36,785 nucleotides of DNA, taken from positions 35,864 to 72,648 of the forward strand of contig CADAZX010000022.1 in the NCBI GenBank assembly GCA_902792515.1. The letters are read 5' to 3'. The position numbers and the translations under genes were made by a program. Source of the stretch: an uncultured Ruminococcus sp. GTDB lineage: Bacteria > Bacillota > Clostridia > UBA1212. The notes beneath the pieces are model-generated. The model was not told the DNA's origin, did no database searches, and worked only from the letters and a program-made list of their open reading frames with translations. This document shows positions 1 through 7,802 of this stretch, in pieces; the first letter of the stretch is position 1, and every line of letters begins with the position of its first letter.

Positions 1-1144
1 AGAGGGAGTAGAGGTCGTCCTCGAGGCCGTCGGTGGTCGTGCCTTCGCGGTTCGCGCCGACTATGAGTACCCACTCGTTGAGGTCGGTAAGAGTCTTGCA
101 GGTAGGCGCGATAGGAAGCGAAAAGTTGCGGACGTAGGCGTAAACGTTCGCTTTTTTGATCTCGCGGCCGGCGCTGTCTTTAAGGGTGATGACTGCCGAA
201 TACTGGCCCGAGGGCTGGGAGGAGGTGGATTTCACCTTGATGATGAACATCTGGCTTTTGCCTGCTTTAAGGTCAAATTCGTGCTCGAGAACCGGGATCG
301 GGTCGGCGACCGTTTTGCCTTCGACGTCGTCAAAATACCAGCCGTAGCAGACCTCGCAGGGAAGAACGTTCCCGGACGCGTCCTTAAACTCGGAAACGGT
401 CAGGGAGACGCCGGTTTTCGCGGTTTTCGACGCGACCATAAAATGGCAGCCCTCGATCTCGTACTTTGCGAGCTCGATCTGGTATGATTTGTACTCCGTG
501 GGGGTCGTGTCCTCCGCGGGGGTGTTTACGTAGGAGTGGTTGAACCACACCGTGATGTCAGGGTCGTCGTTCGCGGCGCTTACAGCCGTGTTGCTGAAGG
601 CGGGAACGGAGGAGTTGCTCTTGGCGGACGCGATCAGGGCTTCGGCCCTTGCCTGATCTTCGGGTGAGAGCAGGTTGGGATCGGTCGGCTCCGGAGTCGG
701 GGTCGGCGTGGGAGTCGGAGTAGGTGTTGGAGTGGGCGTAGGTGTGGGAGTCGGCGTAGGTGTGGGCTCAGGCGTCGCGGTATGTTCCGCTGTCGGCCCC
801 GCGGTCTCCGTGGGCTCGCCCGTTTCCGAAGGATCTTCCGTGCCGGCGGGTTTCTCGGTGTCCGAAGGCTCTTCGGTGTCCGAAGGCACCTCTGTTTTCG
901 AAGGTTCCTCAGTCACGTCAGGCGCGGTGGGCTCTTCCGTAAAGCCGGGCGTCGCGTCGGGAATTTCCGTTCCGGTAGTTCCGTCCGTGGGCGTAGGCTC
1001 CGAAGGAGCGGCGGTAGGCACGTCTGTCGCGACAGGCGCCATGGTGTCCGCGGGCGTCGGAGAATCAGGTTTCCGGCACGCGAAAAGGCTTAAAGCCAGC
1101 GCGGCCGCGAGAAAAATGCATAAAATGATTTTAATATGTTTCAT
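1..1144 (-). CDS. DUF4091/GH123-like lipoprotein, C-terminus cut by window edge
   Basis: About 381 N-terminal codons of a secreted lipoprotein; the frame is open to the left edge, so the C-terminus is missing. ATGs at 1150 and 1144 are in frame. I choose 1144 because the AAGGGAGA ribosome site is 6 nt from it but touches 1150. The N-terminus has a signal peptide ending in a lipobox (LSLFAC). A Ser/Thr/Glu/Pro-rich stalk follows, with a run of Thr-Pro repeats. The remaining part closely matches the N-terminal domain of the complete gene at 1185-2993 (shared phrases such as NDDPDVTVWFNHS, CHFMVASKTAK, EVCYGWYFD), so it is a tandem paralogue. The main difference is the long stalk, which the neighbour lacks. 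It lies 40 nt downstream of that gene in one operon. Family knowledge: DUF4091 proteins are related to GH123 N-acetylgalactosaminidases. The catalytic part is off-window, so activity is inferred. Confidence 0.85.
   Translation of the reverse strand, partial: MKHIKIILCIFLAAALALSLFACRKPDSPTPADTMAPVATDVPTAAPSEPTPTDGTTGTEIPDATPGFTEEPTAPDVTEEPSKTEVPSDTEEPSDTEKPAGTEDPSETGEPTETAGPTAEHTATPEPTPTPTPTPTPTPTPTPTPTPTPTPEPTDPNLLSPEDQARAEALIASAKSNSSVPAFSNTAVSAANDDPDITVWFNHSYVNTPAEDTTPTEYKSYQIELAKYEIEGCHFMVASKTAKTGVSLTVSEFKDASGNVLPCEVCYGWYFDDVEGKTVADPIPVLEHEFDLKAGKSQMFIIKVKSTSSQPSGQYSAVITLKDSAGREIKKANVYAYVRNFSLPIAPTCKTLTDLNEWVLIVGANREGTTTDGLEDDLYSL
690..768 (-). repeat. Hexanucleotide-like repeat encoding a (Thr-Pro)n stalk
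   Basis: A near-continuous run of ACN-CCN codons gives about twelve Thr-Pro pairs in the stalk of the partial lipoprotein. Such DNA is prone to slippage in multiples of 6 bp, so stalk length may vary between strains (inference). A similar tract lies at 4826-4897. Confidence 0.8.
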
Positions 1145-1184
1145 TTTCATTCTCCCTTTTTTCAAGTTCGAAAAGTTGAATCAA

Positions 1185-2993
1185 TTACCGGATTTTCGCG
1201 GCGATCAGGTTCCCGAGAACGAGACGCATTTTCGCGAAGAGCTCAGGGTCGGTCGAATACTCGCCCAAAGACTGAGTTACCTGCTTGATGATGAGAGTCG
1301 AGGTGCCCTCGCCGTAGAGGCTGTCGAGAAGCGTGAAGTAGTCGTAGTCCTCGATGCCGTCGCGCACGTCCTCAAGCCGGAGCGAGCCGATCGGACCCGG
1401 GTAACCGTCGCTGCCGTACTTTTCGACGTACTCGGGAAGCGCGCCGCCGGGGTAGATCAGAACGCCGTTGCCGTAGGTGTTAACAGGCTGACCCGCCACA
1501 TCCGCCTCGTATTTTTTCGTCCAGTTTTTGGGGTCCTCCCAGTCGTTCACCATATAATAGAGGAAGCCGTCGACGTTGTAGAGCTTCTGCTGCCAGAAAA
1601 GGATCCGGTGCTTGAGCGCCTCGTCGTTGATTGACAAAGTGATCTCGGGGTCGTGCGGGAAGCGGGTGACGTACCACCAGACCTCGTCGCCGCCGGCCTG
1701 TTCGGCAGCCATTCTGTCCTTGAAAACGCCGAGCGCCTTTTCAGTCTCCGCCGTGTAAAAATCGGTGTAGAGGCGCGGGTCGGCTTTTTTGTCGGCGGAG
1801 GTGTTAAAAAAGTAGGTCTTGGGGCACCACGCGGTGACGTCGTTTTCGAGGTACTTGAAAAAGTCGGTCGAGGGGTCGATCAGCGTGTCGTAGTGCACCG
1901 GAATCAGGAGCTTGTGGGCGCCGAAAACCTTCGTGTACTCCGAGTTGTAGTATTTTACCAAATCAAGCGTCGAGACGTCGAGAGGTTCGTCGCAGGCGTC
2001 GGGGTAGAAGTACGCCTTTTCGAGGCGGCCGGGCTTTGCCGAGAGGCGGTCGTAGGCGGCCTTCAAGTAGTCGGGAATTTCGGAACTCTTCTTGCACGCG
2101 GTCTTCCAGAAAAGCGTGAAGCAGGTGCAGCGCGGGTCGTCCAGATACTTGTCGACGCGGTCGTCCCAAAACTGGCCGCGCTTCGCGTAGGGAAGCGTGT
2201 AGCAGTTGATCTTGTTTTCGAGAAGGTACTCGTAGTAGAGGGCGTAAAGGTCGTCCTCCAGGCCGTCCGTGGTCGTCGCTTCGCGGTTCGCGCCGCAGAT
2301 CACGGCCCACTCGTTAAGGTCGGAAAGCGTTTTGCAGCTCGACGCGACAGGGAGCGAAAAGTCCCAGACGTAGGCAAAAACGTTCGCTTTCTTTATCTCG
2401 CGGCCGGCAGGGTCTTTTAAAGTCGCGACAGCCGAATACATGCCGGACTGCTGGTCCTGCGCGGACTTGACCTTGATCACGAACATCTGACTTTTGCCGG
2501 CGGAAAGGTCGAAGGAATGCTCCAGAACCGGGATCGGGTCGGCGACCGTTTTGCCGTCGACGTTGTCAAAATACCAGCCGTAGCAGACCTCGTGAGCGAG
2601 CACGTTTCCTGAGGCGTCGGTAAAAGGCGACACGTCGAGAGTCAGACCCTGTTTCGCGGTCTTCGAGGCGACCATAAAGTGGCAGCCCTCGATCTCGTTC
2701 CCGGCGAGAAGGATGCGGTAGGAAGCGAACGCTGTCGGCTTCGTGTCCTCCGCGGGTGTGTTCACGAACGAGTGGTTGAACCAGACCGTGACGTCCGGGT
2801 CGTCGTCCGCGGCAGCGGCAGGAGCGTTTTCGAAATCCGCGACAGGAGAGTCCTTGAGCGCGTCGGAAATCAGTTTTTTCGCCTTTTTCGCGTCGGAGGG
2901 CGACAGCGCGTTCCCGCTTTTGGAGCACGCGAAAAGCGACACGGAGATGGCCGCGGCGAGTATGAACAAAAGAAAACGGACCGGTTTTTTCAT
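1185..2993 (-). CDS. DUF4091 (GH123-like) surface lipoprotein
   Basis: A 602-residue predicted lipoprotein. The signal peptide ends at the lipobox LFAC with the lipidated Cys at residue 23. A beta-rich N-terminal domain spans about residues 60-215. A TIM-barrel-like DUF4091 domain runs to about residue 590; its typical blocks are visible (YFYPDACDEP, then EVWWYVTRFPHDPE, then LYNVDGFLYYMVNDWE). The adjacent Asp335-Glu336 in CDEP sits where GH123 enzymes place the Asp-Glu pair used in substrate-assisted hydrolysis. The start at 2993 has a GAGG ribosome site 7 nt away. It follows the 3046-5265 gene by 52 nt and precedes its own paralogue by 40 nt, so all three are probably one transcript. The family assignment is firm. 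The substrate (an amino-sugar-containing glycan is plausible) is inference. Confidence 0.85.
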   Translation of the reverse strand: MKKPVRFLLFILAAAISVSLFACSKSGNALSPSDAKKAKKLISDALKDSPVADFENAPAAAADDDPDVTVWFNHSFVNTPAEDTKPTAFASYRILLAGNEIEGCHFMVASKTAKQGLTLDVSPFTDASGNVLAHEVCYGWYFDNVDGKTVADPIPVLEHSFDLSAGKSQMFVIKVKSAQDQQSGMYSAVATLKDPAGREIKKANVFAYVWDFSLPVASSCKTLSDLNEWAVICGANREATTTDGLEDDLYALYYEYLLENKINCYTLPYAKRGQFWDDRVDKYLDDPRCTCFTLFWKTACKKSSEIPDYLKAAYDRLSAKPGRLEKAYFYPDACDEPLDVSTLDLVKYYNSEYTKVFGAHKLLIPVHYDTLIDPSTDFFKYLENDVTAWCPKTYFFNTSADKKADPRLYTDFYTAETEKALGVFKDRMAAEQAGGDEVWWYVTRFPHDPEITLSINDEALKHRILFWQQKLYNVDGFLYYMVNDWEDPKNWTKKYEADVAGQPVNTYGNGVLIYPGGALPEYVEKYGSDGYPGPIGSLRLEDVRDGIEDYDYFTLLDSLYGEGTSTLIIKQVTQSLGEYSTDPELFAKMRLVLGNLIAAKIR

Positions 2994-3013
2994 AACGTTA
3001 CCTCAAAAGGGGC

Positions 3014-3039
3014 GGGCGCCGCCGTGGCCGGCGGCGCCC
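3014..3039 (-). other. Strong intercistronic GC hairpin
   Basis: A perfect 10-bp inverted repeat, GGGCGCCGCC / GGCGGCGCCC, with a 6-nt loop lies between the two lipoprotein genes and just before the GAGG ribosome site of the downstream gene. On the minus strand it is followed by GCCCCTTTTG, which is too poor in T to be a clear terminator. It may reduce read-through or protect the mRNA end. A similar hairpin occupies 10941-10966. Confidence 0.6.
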
Positions 3040-3045
3040 TCTTGA

Positions 3046-5265
3046 TCATTGCAAAACAAACGACTTTACGTACATTAAGTCACCCGCGGAGCACTGGTCG
3101 AAGTAGTCGAATCTTATGGCGTTGATTTTTCCCTGCCAGAAGGAGAGTGACGAAAGGTCGACAGACAAAGTGTGCCACTGACCGTCCTTTATTAGGGAAG
3201 CTCTGGTCCTCTCCGAACCGTCTGGATTGGTTTTGGACCCGGTGCAGAGGAACAGATCGCACTCATACGACTCCCTGCTCGCGCTTGCCGGAATCATGTA
3301 AGTGATCTCGAGGGTTTTGAAGTTTTCCGCGTAGAGCGGCGTTGAGGCGTTCCGGTAGTTCACGTACACCTGCGGGTCGTTGGCGTTCGTGGCCTTAAAA
3401 CGGACCGCTTTTTGAGTGGAGTTGTAGCTGACATCGGTGTTGTGCGGATCCTCAAACGCCTGAATGTAATCCTTATCCGCAAAGTTCAGTCTTTTATAGT
3501 CGATCTCGGTGACGCGCATCGACTGGTAGTGCTTGTGGAGCGACTCGTTCGTCGCGAAGTCCTTGTTGGCAGTGAAAACGCCGCGGATCTCGCTGACGGA
3601 GCCGGTGGTAATCAGGTAGCTGTAGTCGATCGGGTCGAACGAAGTCATTTTGTAGGTAACGAGCGGGGCGACGTAGTTGGTCGCGCCGTCGGTGGCGGAC
3701 TTGGAGCCGTTGTAGCTGAACCTTCCCGCGTAGAGCATGTCGACGTTCGGAACGAAAAGGCCGATGCCGAAGTCGTCCTTCGAGGAAGTCCACGAGCACC
3801 ACGTCTCGGTGTTGTCTTTTTTAACATAGAAGCGGCAGTCGTCCGCGTAATTCGGGTCGCCCCAGAAATTGAGGTTGTCGCGCGAGGTGAGCGGCGCGCC
3901 TGTCCAGCCGTCGGAGCCGTTGTACCACGTGAATTTGTCGAGGTAGCTCACCGTGTAAAAAGCGGGAAGCTCCTGGTGCGCGTACCTGTGTTCCCAGCCC
4001 GAGAAGTCGACGAAACGGTTGTCGACCCTTATATACGTGTCCGTGAGCGTGTACGTGTTCTCCATGTAGCTCGGAGTGATCTGCCCGTTGAGCGACCAGT
4101 CCTGCGGCTGCGCCTTGATGTAGACGGAATTCGCGGTCACGTTCACGTCGATGAGCCGGCTCGCGTTACCGTACTGGTCGCCGCCTTGAACAGGGTTGTA
4201 CGCCCAGGTGCTGCCGTTGAACGAGCCTGGAGTGTACTCGGAGTTGCCGCCGGTTCCGTAGTAGGACTGCTGAATGAGACGTCCCGTGTCGTGGCGGTTG
4301 ACAAGGTTCGTGAGCCCGCGCACGTTGCACGTTTTGTCCTGAATGTAGTTAAGGCCGCCGCCCCACGAGAGCTGAACGCCGACCTTGAAGCGGGCGTTTT
4401 CGATGTAGTGGAGCTTCTCGTTGTACACGGGAACGGTGCTCGAAGTGACTTCGGCGAGCGAAAAGTCGGAGCTCGTGTTTTTAATGGTGGAAAGCGTGAG
4501 CGACTTGAGACACGTCGCGCGGCCGTCGGAAAGGTACGACGAGATGAGCCCGCCGAAAACCATATCCGTGCCCGCTTCGAGGAAGAACGAGTCCTCGGTT
4601 TCGGCGCCGGATTTAACGTATTTAACGGTCATCTTGAGCGGCTTTTTCGAGCTGTATTTGAACGAAAAACGGTTGAAGCTGCCGCTCAGAGTAGTGCCGT
4701 CCTCGAAGGTGAGGACGAGGTTTTTCTTATGCGTAAATGTGTTTCCCGACGTCGCGGTCTGGCCGGAAACGGTATATCTGAGGCCGTTCGAGGTGGTGTA
4801 GACGCCGTCCTCCGGAATTGACGCGGTGGGCGTCGGGGTCGGCGTTGGCGTGGGGGTAGGGGTCGGCGTCGGTGTTGGTGTTGGAGTGGGTGTCGGCGCC
4901 TCGGTCGGTTCGGGAGCCGGCGTCTCTGTAGGCGCGGGCGTCTCACTAGGCGCTTCAGTCGGCTCTTCGGTGGGTCCGGGGGTCGGTTCCACGGTCGGAA
5001 CAGGGGTTGCCTCCTGAGTTTCCGTGGGGATACCGGCAGGGGTTTCCGCAGAGACCTCAGATGGAGTTTCGGAAGGCTCTTCCGCCGGATCGTCTGTAGG
5101 CTCCGCGGCCTTTTCCGTGGCCTGTTCGGAAACGTTTTCCGTCGGCGCGGGAGTGTTCTGCTCATGCCTCCGGCAGCCGCTGACACCCAAAAACAGAGCG
5201 AGACAAACGGCCGCAGCGACCGCATTGGCGAGTATAGTAGTCAAAATTTTCGAAAAGCGCTTCAT
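3046..5265 (-). CDS. Large surface lipoprotein of unknown function with Thr-Pro stalk
   Basis: A 739-residue predicted lipoprotein. An in-frame ATG at 5283 exists, but the AAAGGG ribosome site lies between the two and is correctly placed only for the ATG at 5265. The signal peptide ends at lipobox GVSGC (Cys31). Residues of about 35-145 form a Glu/Pro/Thr stalk that ends in about eleven Thr-Pro repeats. The central 450 residues are rich in Tyr, Trp, Thr, Ser and Asn, with no transmembrane segment, and look like beta-sandwich architecture. The last 140 residues (from about EDPHNTDVSYN) resemble a jelly-roll glycan-binding domain. I recognise no named family in the centre. It could be a polysaccharide lyase, a hydrolase or a binding protein. 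It is the promoter-proximal gene of the operon with two DUF4091 lipoproteins, which suggests a shared extracellular glycan target. Confidence 0.8.
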   Translation of the reverse strand: MKRFSKILTTILANAVAAAVCLALFLGVSGCRRHEQNTPAPTENVSEQATEKAAEPTDDPAEEPSETPSEVSAETPAGIPTETQEATPVPTVEPTPGPTEEPTEAPSETPAPTETPAPEPTEAPTPTPTPTPTPTPTPTPTPTPTPTASIPEDGVYTTSNGLRYTVSGQTATSGNTFTHKKNLVLTFEDGTTLSGSFNRFSFKYSSKKPLKMTVKYVKSGAETEDSFFLEAGTDMVFGGLISSYLSDGRATCLKSLTLSTIKNTSSDFSLAEVTSSTVPVYNEKLHYIENARFKVGVQLSWGGGLNYIQDKTCNVRGLTNLVNRHDTGRLIQQSYYGTGGNSEYTPGSFNGSTWAYNPVQGGDQYGNASRLIDVNVTANSVYIKAQPQDWSLNGQITPSYMENTYTLTDTYIRVDNRFVDFSGWEHRYAHQELPAFYTVSYLDKFTWYNGSDGWTGAPLTSRDNLNFWGDPNYADDCRFYVKKDNTETWCSWTSSKDDFGIGLFVPNVDMLYAGRFSYNGSKSATDGATNYVAPLVTYKMTSFDPIDYSYLITTGSVSEIRGVFTANKDFATNESLHKHYQSMRVTEIDYKRLNFADKDYIQAFEDPHNTDVSYNSTQKAVRFKATNANDPQVYVNYRNASTPLYAENFKTLEITYMIPASASRESYECDLFLCTGSKTNPDGSERTRASLIKDGQWHTLSVDLSSLSFWQGKINAIRFDYFDQCSAGDLMYVKSFVLQ
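4826..4897 (-). repeat. Thr-Pro codon repeat in lipoprotein stalk
   Basis: A run of alternating Thr and Pro codons inside the stalk of the 3046-5265 lipoprotein, of the same type as 690-768. It is expected to form an extended spacer holding the globular part away from the membrane. Confidence 0.75.
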
Positions 5266-5322
5266 TCTCACGATCCCTTTCAAAGCGGCGCCGCCCGGAG
5301 CACGCCGGTTTTATGTGCCTGT

Positions 5323-5351
5323 ATTATATTAATATTATAGGGAGATGTCAA
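5323..5351 (-). promoter_or_regulatory. Consensus sigma-A promoter of the DUF4091 lipoprotein operon
   Basis: On the minus strand, TTGACA (5346-5351) and TATAAT (5323-5328) both match consensus exactly, with a 17-bp spacer. The predicted start site is near 5316, giving a leader of about 50 nt before the ATG at 5265. No operator-like dyad is visible beside it. Confidence 0.85.
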
Positions 5352-5429
5352 CTTTTCGAAAAGATCATTCCGCAAATCATTCCGCAAACGGCGCCGCGAA
5401 CGGCGCGCTTTAAACGCGAAGTTGCCGTC

Positions 5430-5465
5430 AAAAAAAGACCCCGCGGAATGCGCTTCCGGGGGTCT
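5430..5465 (-). terminator. Rho-independent terminator of the aminotransferase operon
   Basis: On the minus strand the transcript folds into a long hairpin, with AGACCCC/GGGGTCT outer arms and CGGAA/TTCCG inner arms. It is followed directly by a run of seven T. It lies about 50 nt past the stop codon of the aminotransferase at 5516. Confidence 0.85.
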
Positions 5466-5515
5466 GATGCCGCACATTGGTTTAAGGCGGATCGCAAAAA
5501 GCCCGCTTTTTGACG

Positions 5516-6790
5516 TCACTCGGCGAGATACTTTTCGATCGCGCAGATCTTCACGCAAACGCAGAAGATCTTGATCGCCGCCTCAAGCTCCTCGATAGGC
5601 GGGAGCGTCGGCGCGATGCGGATGTTGCTGTCGTTCGGGTCTTTTCTATAAGGATACGTGGCGCCGGCGGGGGTGAACTTCACTCCGCACTCGCCGGCCT
5701 TTGCGACGGTTTTTGAAGCGCAGCCGGGAAGGGTGTTGACGCTGATGAAGTAGCCGCCTTCGGGCATTTTCCAGTCGAGGATGCCGAGACCGTCGAGCTC
5801 CTTTTTAAGGATGCGGTCGACCGCCGCGAATTTCGGGGCGATGATGTCGGCGTGCTTTTTCATGTGCGCGAGGATGCCGTTGTAATCCTTCAGGTAGCGC
5901 GCGTGGCGCAGCTGGTTGATCTTGTCGTAGCAGATCGTCTGGACGGTGAGCAGCGAGAGGGCGTATTTGATGTTGCTCTCGGAGGCGCACATCGCCGCGA
6001 TGCCGCTGCCGGGGAACGTGATCTTCGAGGTCGATCCGAAAAGGAAAACGCGGTCCGGGTTGCCGGCCTCCTTGCACGCGGTCAGAATGTTGAGCTGCTT
6101 CGCGGGGGCGTCCTTCAGAAAATGAACCGTGTACGCGTCGTCGCAGAAAATGCGGAAATCGGGCGCGCCGGTCTTCATGGACGCCATGCGGCGGATCTTT
6201 TCGTCGGAGAAGACCTCGCCGGTGGGGTTCGAGTATTTCGGAATCATCCACATACCCTTGACCGCGGGGTCGAGAACGGTTTTTTCGAGGATTTCCATAT
6301 CCGGGCCGTCGCCGGTCAGCGGGACCGCGATCAGCTCGAAGCCGAGCTTTTCGCTGATCAAAAAGTGCCTGTCGTAGCCGGGAACAAGGCAGATAAACTT
6401 GCGCTTTTCCTCGAAAACCCACGGTTTTCCGCCGTTTCCGGTGCCGAAAAGCATAAAACGCGACAGCATGTCGTACATAAGGTTGAGGCTTGAGCTGCCG
6501 CCGACGATGATCTCGTTGGTGCCGACGCCGAGCATTTCCGCCATGAGCTTTTTCGCCTCGGGAATGCCGTCGAGCACGCCGTAGTTTCTGACCTCCTGGT
6601 CGGAGATCGAGCTGAAGCCCTTGACGTATTTCGAGCTCTCCATGTCGCTTGTGAGGTCGAGCTGCTGCGTGCAGGGTTTGCCGCGCGTCATGTCGTACGA
6701 GAGGCCGAGGTTCTTGAAGCGGTGGTAGATAACGTATTGCTCCGCGAGAATGCGGCGGAGCTCGTTTTTGTCGAGTTTACTGTATTCCAT
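5516..6790 (-). CDS. Class I PLP-dependent aminotransferase (aspartate aminotransferase, PF12897 type)
   Basis: A 424-residue cytoplasmic enzyme. It transfers amino groups using pyridoxal phosphate, probably with aspartate or another acidic amino acid as donor (family knowledge; exact substrate inferred). The start at 6790 has AAGGAG 8-9 nt upstream; longer reading to 7081 would overlap the upstream gene. Fold type I landmarks: N-terminal substrate segment SYDMTRGKP (residues 31-39), cofactor contact SNPTGE (187-192), DDAY (217-220), and the Schiff-base lysine in GSTSKITFPGSG (Lys256). Near the C-terminus, NIRIAPTLPP carries the Arg expected to bind the substrate carboxylate. The segment RGKPCTQQLDL matches the Corynebacterium-type aspartate aminotransferase subfamily. 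It is the last gene of a two-gene operon, 26 nt after the amidohydrolase, and is followed by a terminator. Confidence 0.9.
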   Translation of the reverse strand: MEYSKLDKNELRRILAEQYVIYHRFKNLGLSYDMTRGKPCTQQLDLTSDMESSKYVKGFSSISDQEVRNYGVLDGIPEAKKLMAEMLGVGTNEIIVGGSSSLNLMYDMLSRFMLFGTGNGGKPWVFEEKRKFICLVPGYDRHFLISEKLGFELIAVPLTGDGPDMEILEKTVLDPAVKGMWMIPKYSNPTGEVFSDEKIRRMASMKTGAPDFRIFCDDAYTVHFLKDAPAKQLNILTACKEAGNPDRVFLFGSTSKITFPGSGIAAMCASESNIKYALSLLTVQTICYDKINQLRHARYLKDYNGILAHMKKHADIIAPKFAAVDRILKKELDGLGILDWKMPEGGYFISVNTLPGCASKTVAKAGECGVKFTPAGATYPYRKDPNDSNIRIAPTLPPIEELEAAIKIFCVCVKICAIEKYLAE

Positions 6791-6816
6791 GGTGTAGTCT
6801 CCTTGTATTCGTCTCT

Positions 6817-7617
6817 TTAAAAGCGGCTCAGGAAAGCTTCGGCGTTTTTGAAGAGGATCTTTTCTTTTTCGTCGTCTGTGAGCGGCAGCTTCATGAAAAT
6901 TTCGAGCTCGGATTTGTGGTCCCACATCGGGTAGTCTGTGCCCCAGAAAACGCGGTCGGCTCCGTGCTTGCGGATGATCTTGACGGCTGTTTCGGGGTCG
7001 GTCAGGCGGGCCGAGCTGCTCGTGTCGATGTAAATGTTCGGGTTGCCCAGGTACTTTTTGAGGCCGAGCGCGCTGTCCCACTCACTGTAGCCGCCGAGAT
7101 GGGCGCAAATTACGGTGAGATTCGGGAACTCTCTTAGCACGCGCACGACACGCTCCGGGTTCGAGTACTGATAGCGGCGGTCGCCGGTGTGAAAAAGAAT
7201 CGGGAGCCGCCCCTCGGCAGCCTCGTAGATCGCGAACGCCTCGCGGTCGTCGATGGCGAACTTCTGAAAATCGGGGTGGAGCTTGATGCCGCGCAGTCCG
7301 AGCGAGATCATTCTGTCCACCTCGGCGGGAATGTCGTCGAACGCGGGATGGAGCGAGCCGTAACCGACAAACTCGGGGTGTTTGGCCGTCTCGGACGCGA
7401 TGTAGCTGTTGATCGCGGTGACCTGCATCGGGGTGGTAGCCGTCGAACACACGAGGTACTTCACGACGCCGACAGGCGCGCCGGATGCGACAAGGTCGTC
7501 TGCAAACCCGCGGCGGGACATGGGAATCCCGTAGAAGGCGCCGATCGCCCCGGTGGCTTTTTCCGCTATTTTTGGCGGAAAAATATGAGTGTGCATGTCG
7601 TAGATCTTCGTTTCCAC
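6817..7617 (-). CDS. Amidohydrolase-2 family metal-dependent hydrolase
   Basis: A 266-residue TIM-barrel protein of the amidohydrolase-2 family (PF04909), which includes decarboxylases and lactone hydrolases. Metal-site motifs are in order: HTH at residues 9-11, His143 in LFHTGD, His173 in CAHLGG and Asp228 in WGTDYP. LHPD at 113-116 is typical of the family. I choose the GTG at 7617, which places the first strand (TKIYDMHTH) at the N-terminus as usual. The ATG at 7596 is an alternative, and a TTG at 7692 would add a tail with no family match. No clear ribosome site decides between them. It precedes the aminotransferase by 26 nt, so the two may act on one nitrogen-containing compound. The substrate is unknown. 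Confidence 0.85.
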   Translation of the reverse strand: METKIYDMHTHIFPPKIAEKATGAIGAFYGIPMSRRGFADDLVASGAPVGVVKYLVCSTATTPMQVTAINSYIASETAKHPEFVGYGSLHPAFDDIPAEVDRMISLGLRGIKLHPDFQKFAIDDREAFAIYEAAEGRLPILFHTGDRRYQYSNPERVVRVLREFPNLTVICAHLGGYSEWDSALGLKKYLGNPNIYIDTSSSARLTDPETAVKIIRKHGADRVFWGTDYPMWDHKSELEIFMKLPLTDDEKEKILFKNAEAFLSRF

Positions 7618-7700
7618 TGTCTTCCCGTTTCCGCGCCCGTCCGGGCGAAAATGATAAAGCGGAGCAAGTGTTGGAACTCTGCCCCGCTTCAAAACAATTT

Positions 7701-7729
7701 ATTGTACCACCAAAGAACCTGCCGCGCAA
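7701..7729 (-). promoter_or_regulatory. Probable promoter of the amidohydrolase-aminotransferase operon
   Basis: On the minus strand, TTGCGC (7724-7729), a 17-bp spacer and TACAAT (7701-7706). The -35 box overlaps one arm of a CAAGCG/CGCTTG inverted repeat (7727-7745), and a second inverted repeat, CATGAC/GTCATG, lies near 7763-7779. These could be operators, but neither has the T-tail of a terminator. Confidence 0.5.
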
Positions 7730-7802
7730 GCGTTTTTTGCGCTTGAACCGGATTTTCGTCATGACTTTTTGTCATGCCTTTTGCCGGGAATTACGTACGG
7801 AA

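Noticed and set aside
675..1634. Long plus-strand open frame rich in Gly-Val repeats
   Set aside because: It is antisense to the Thr-Pro stalk and the DUF4091 genes; the frame is open only because the GC-rich repeat lacks stops.
7727..7779. Terminators for the 7803-9167 ATPase gene
   Set aside because: The two small inverted repeats lack a T-run on the minus strand; the T-rich parts are in the loops.
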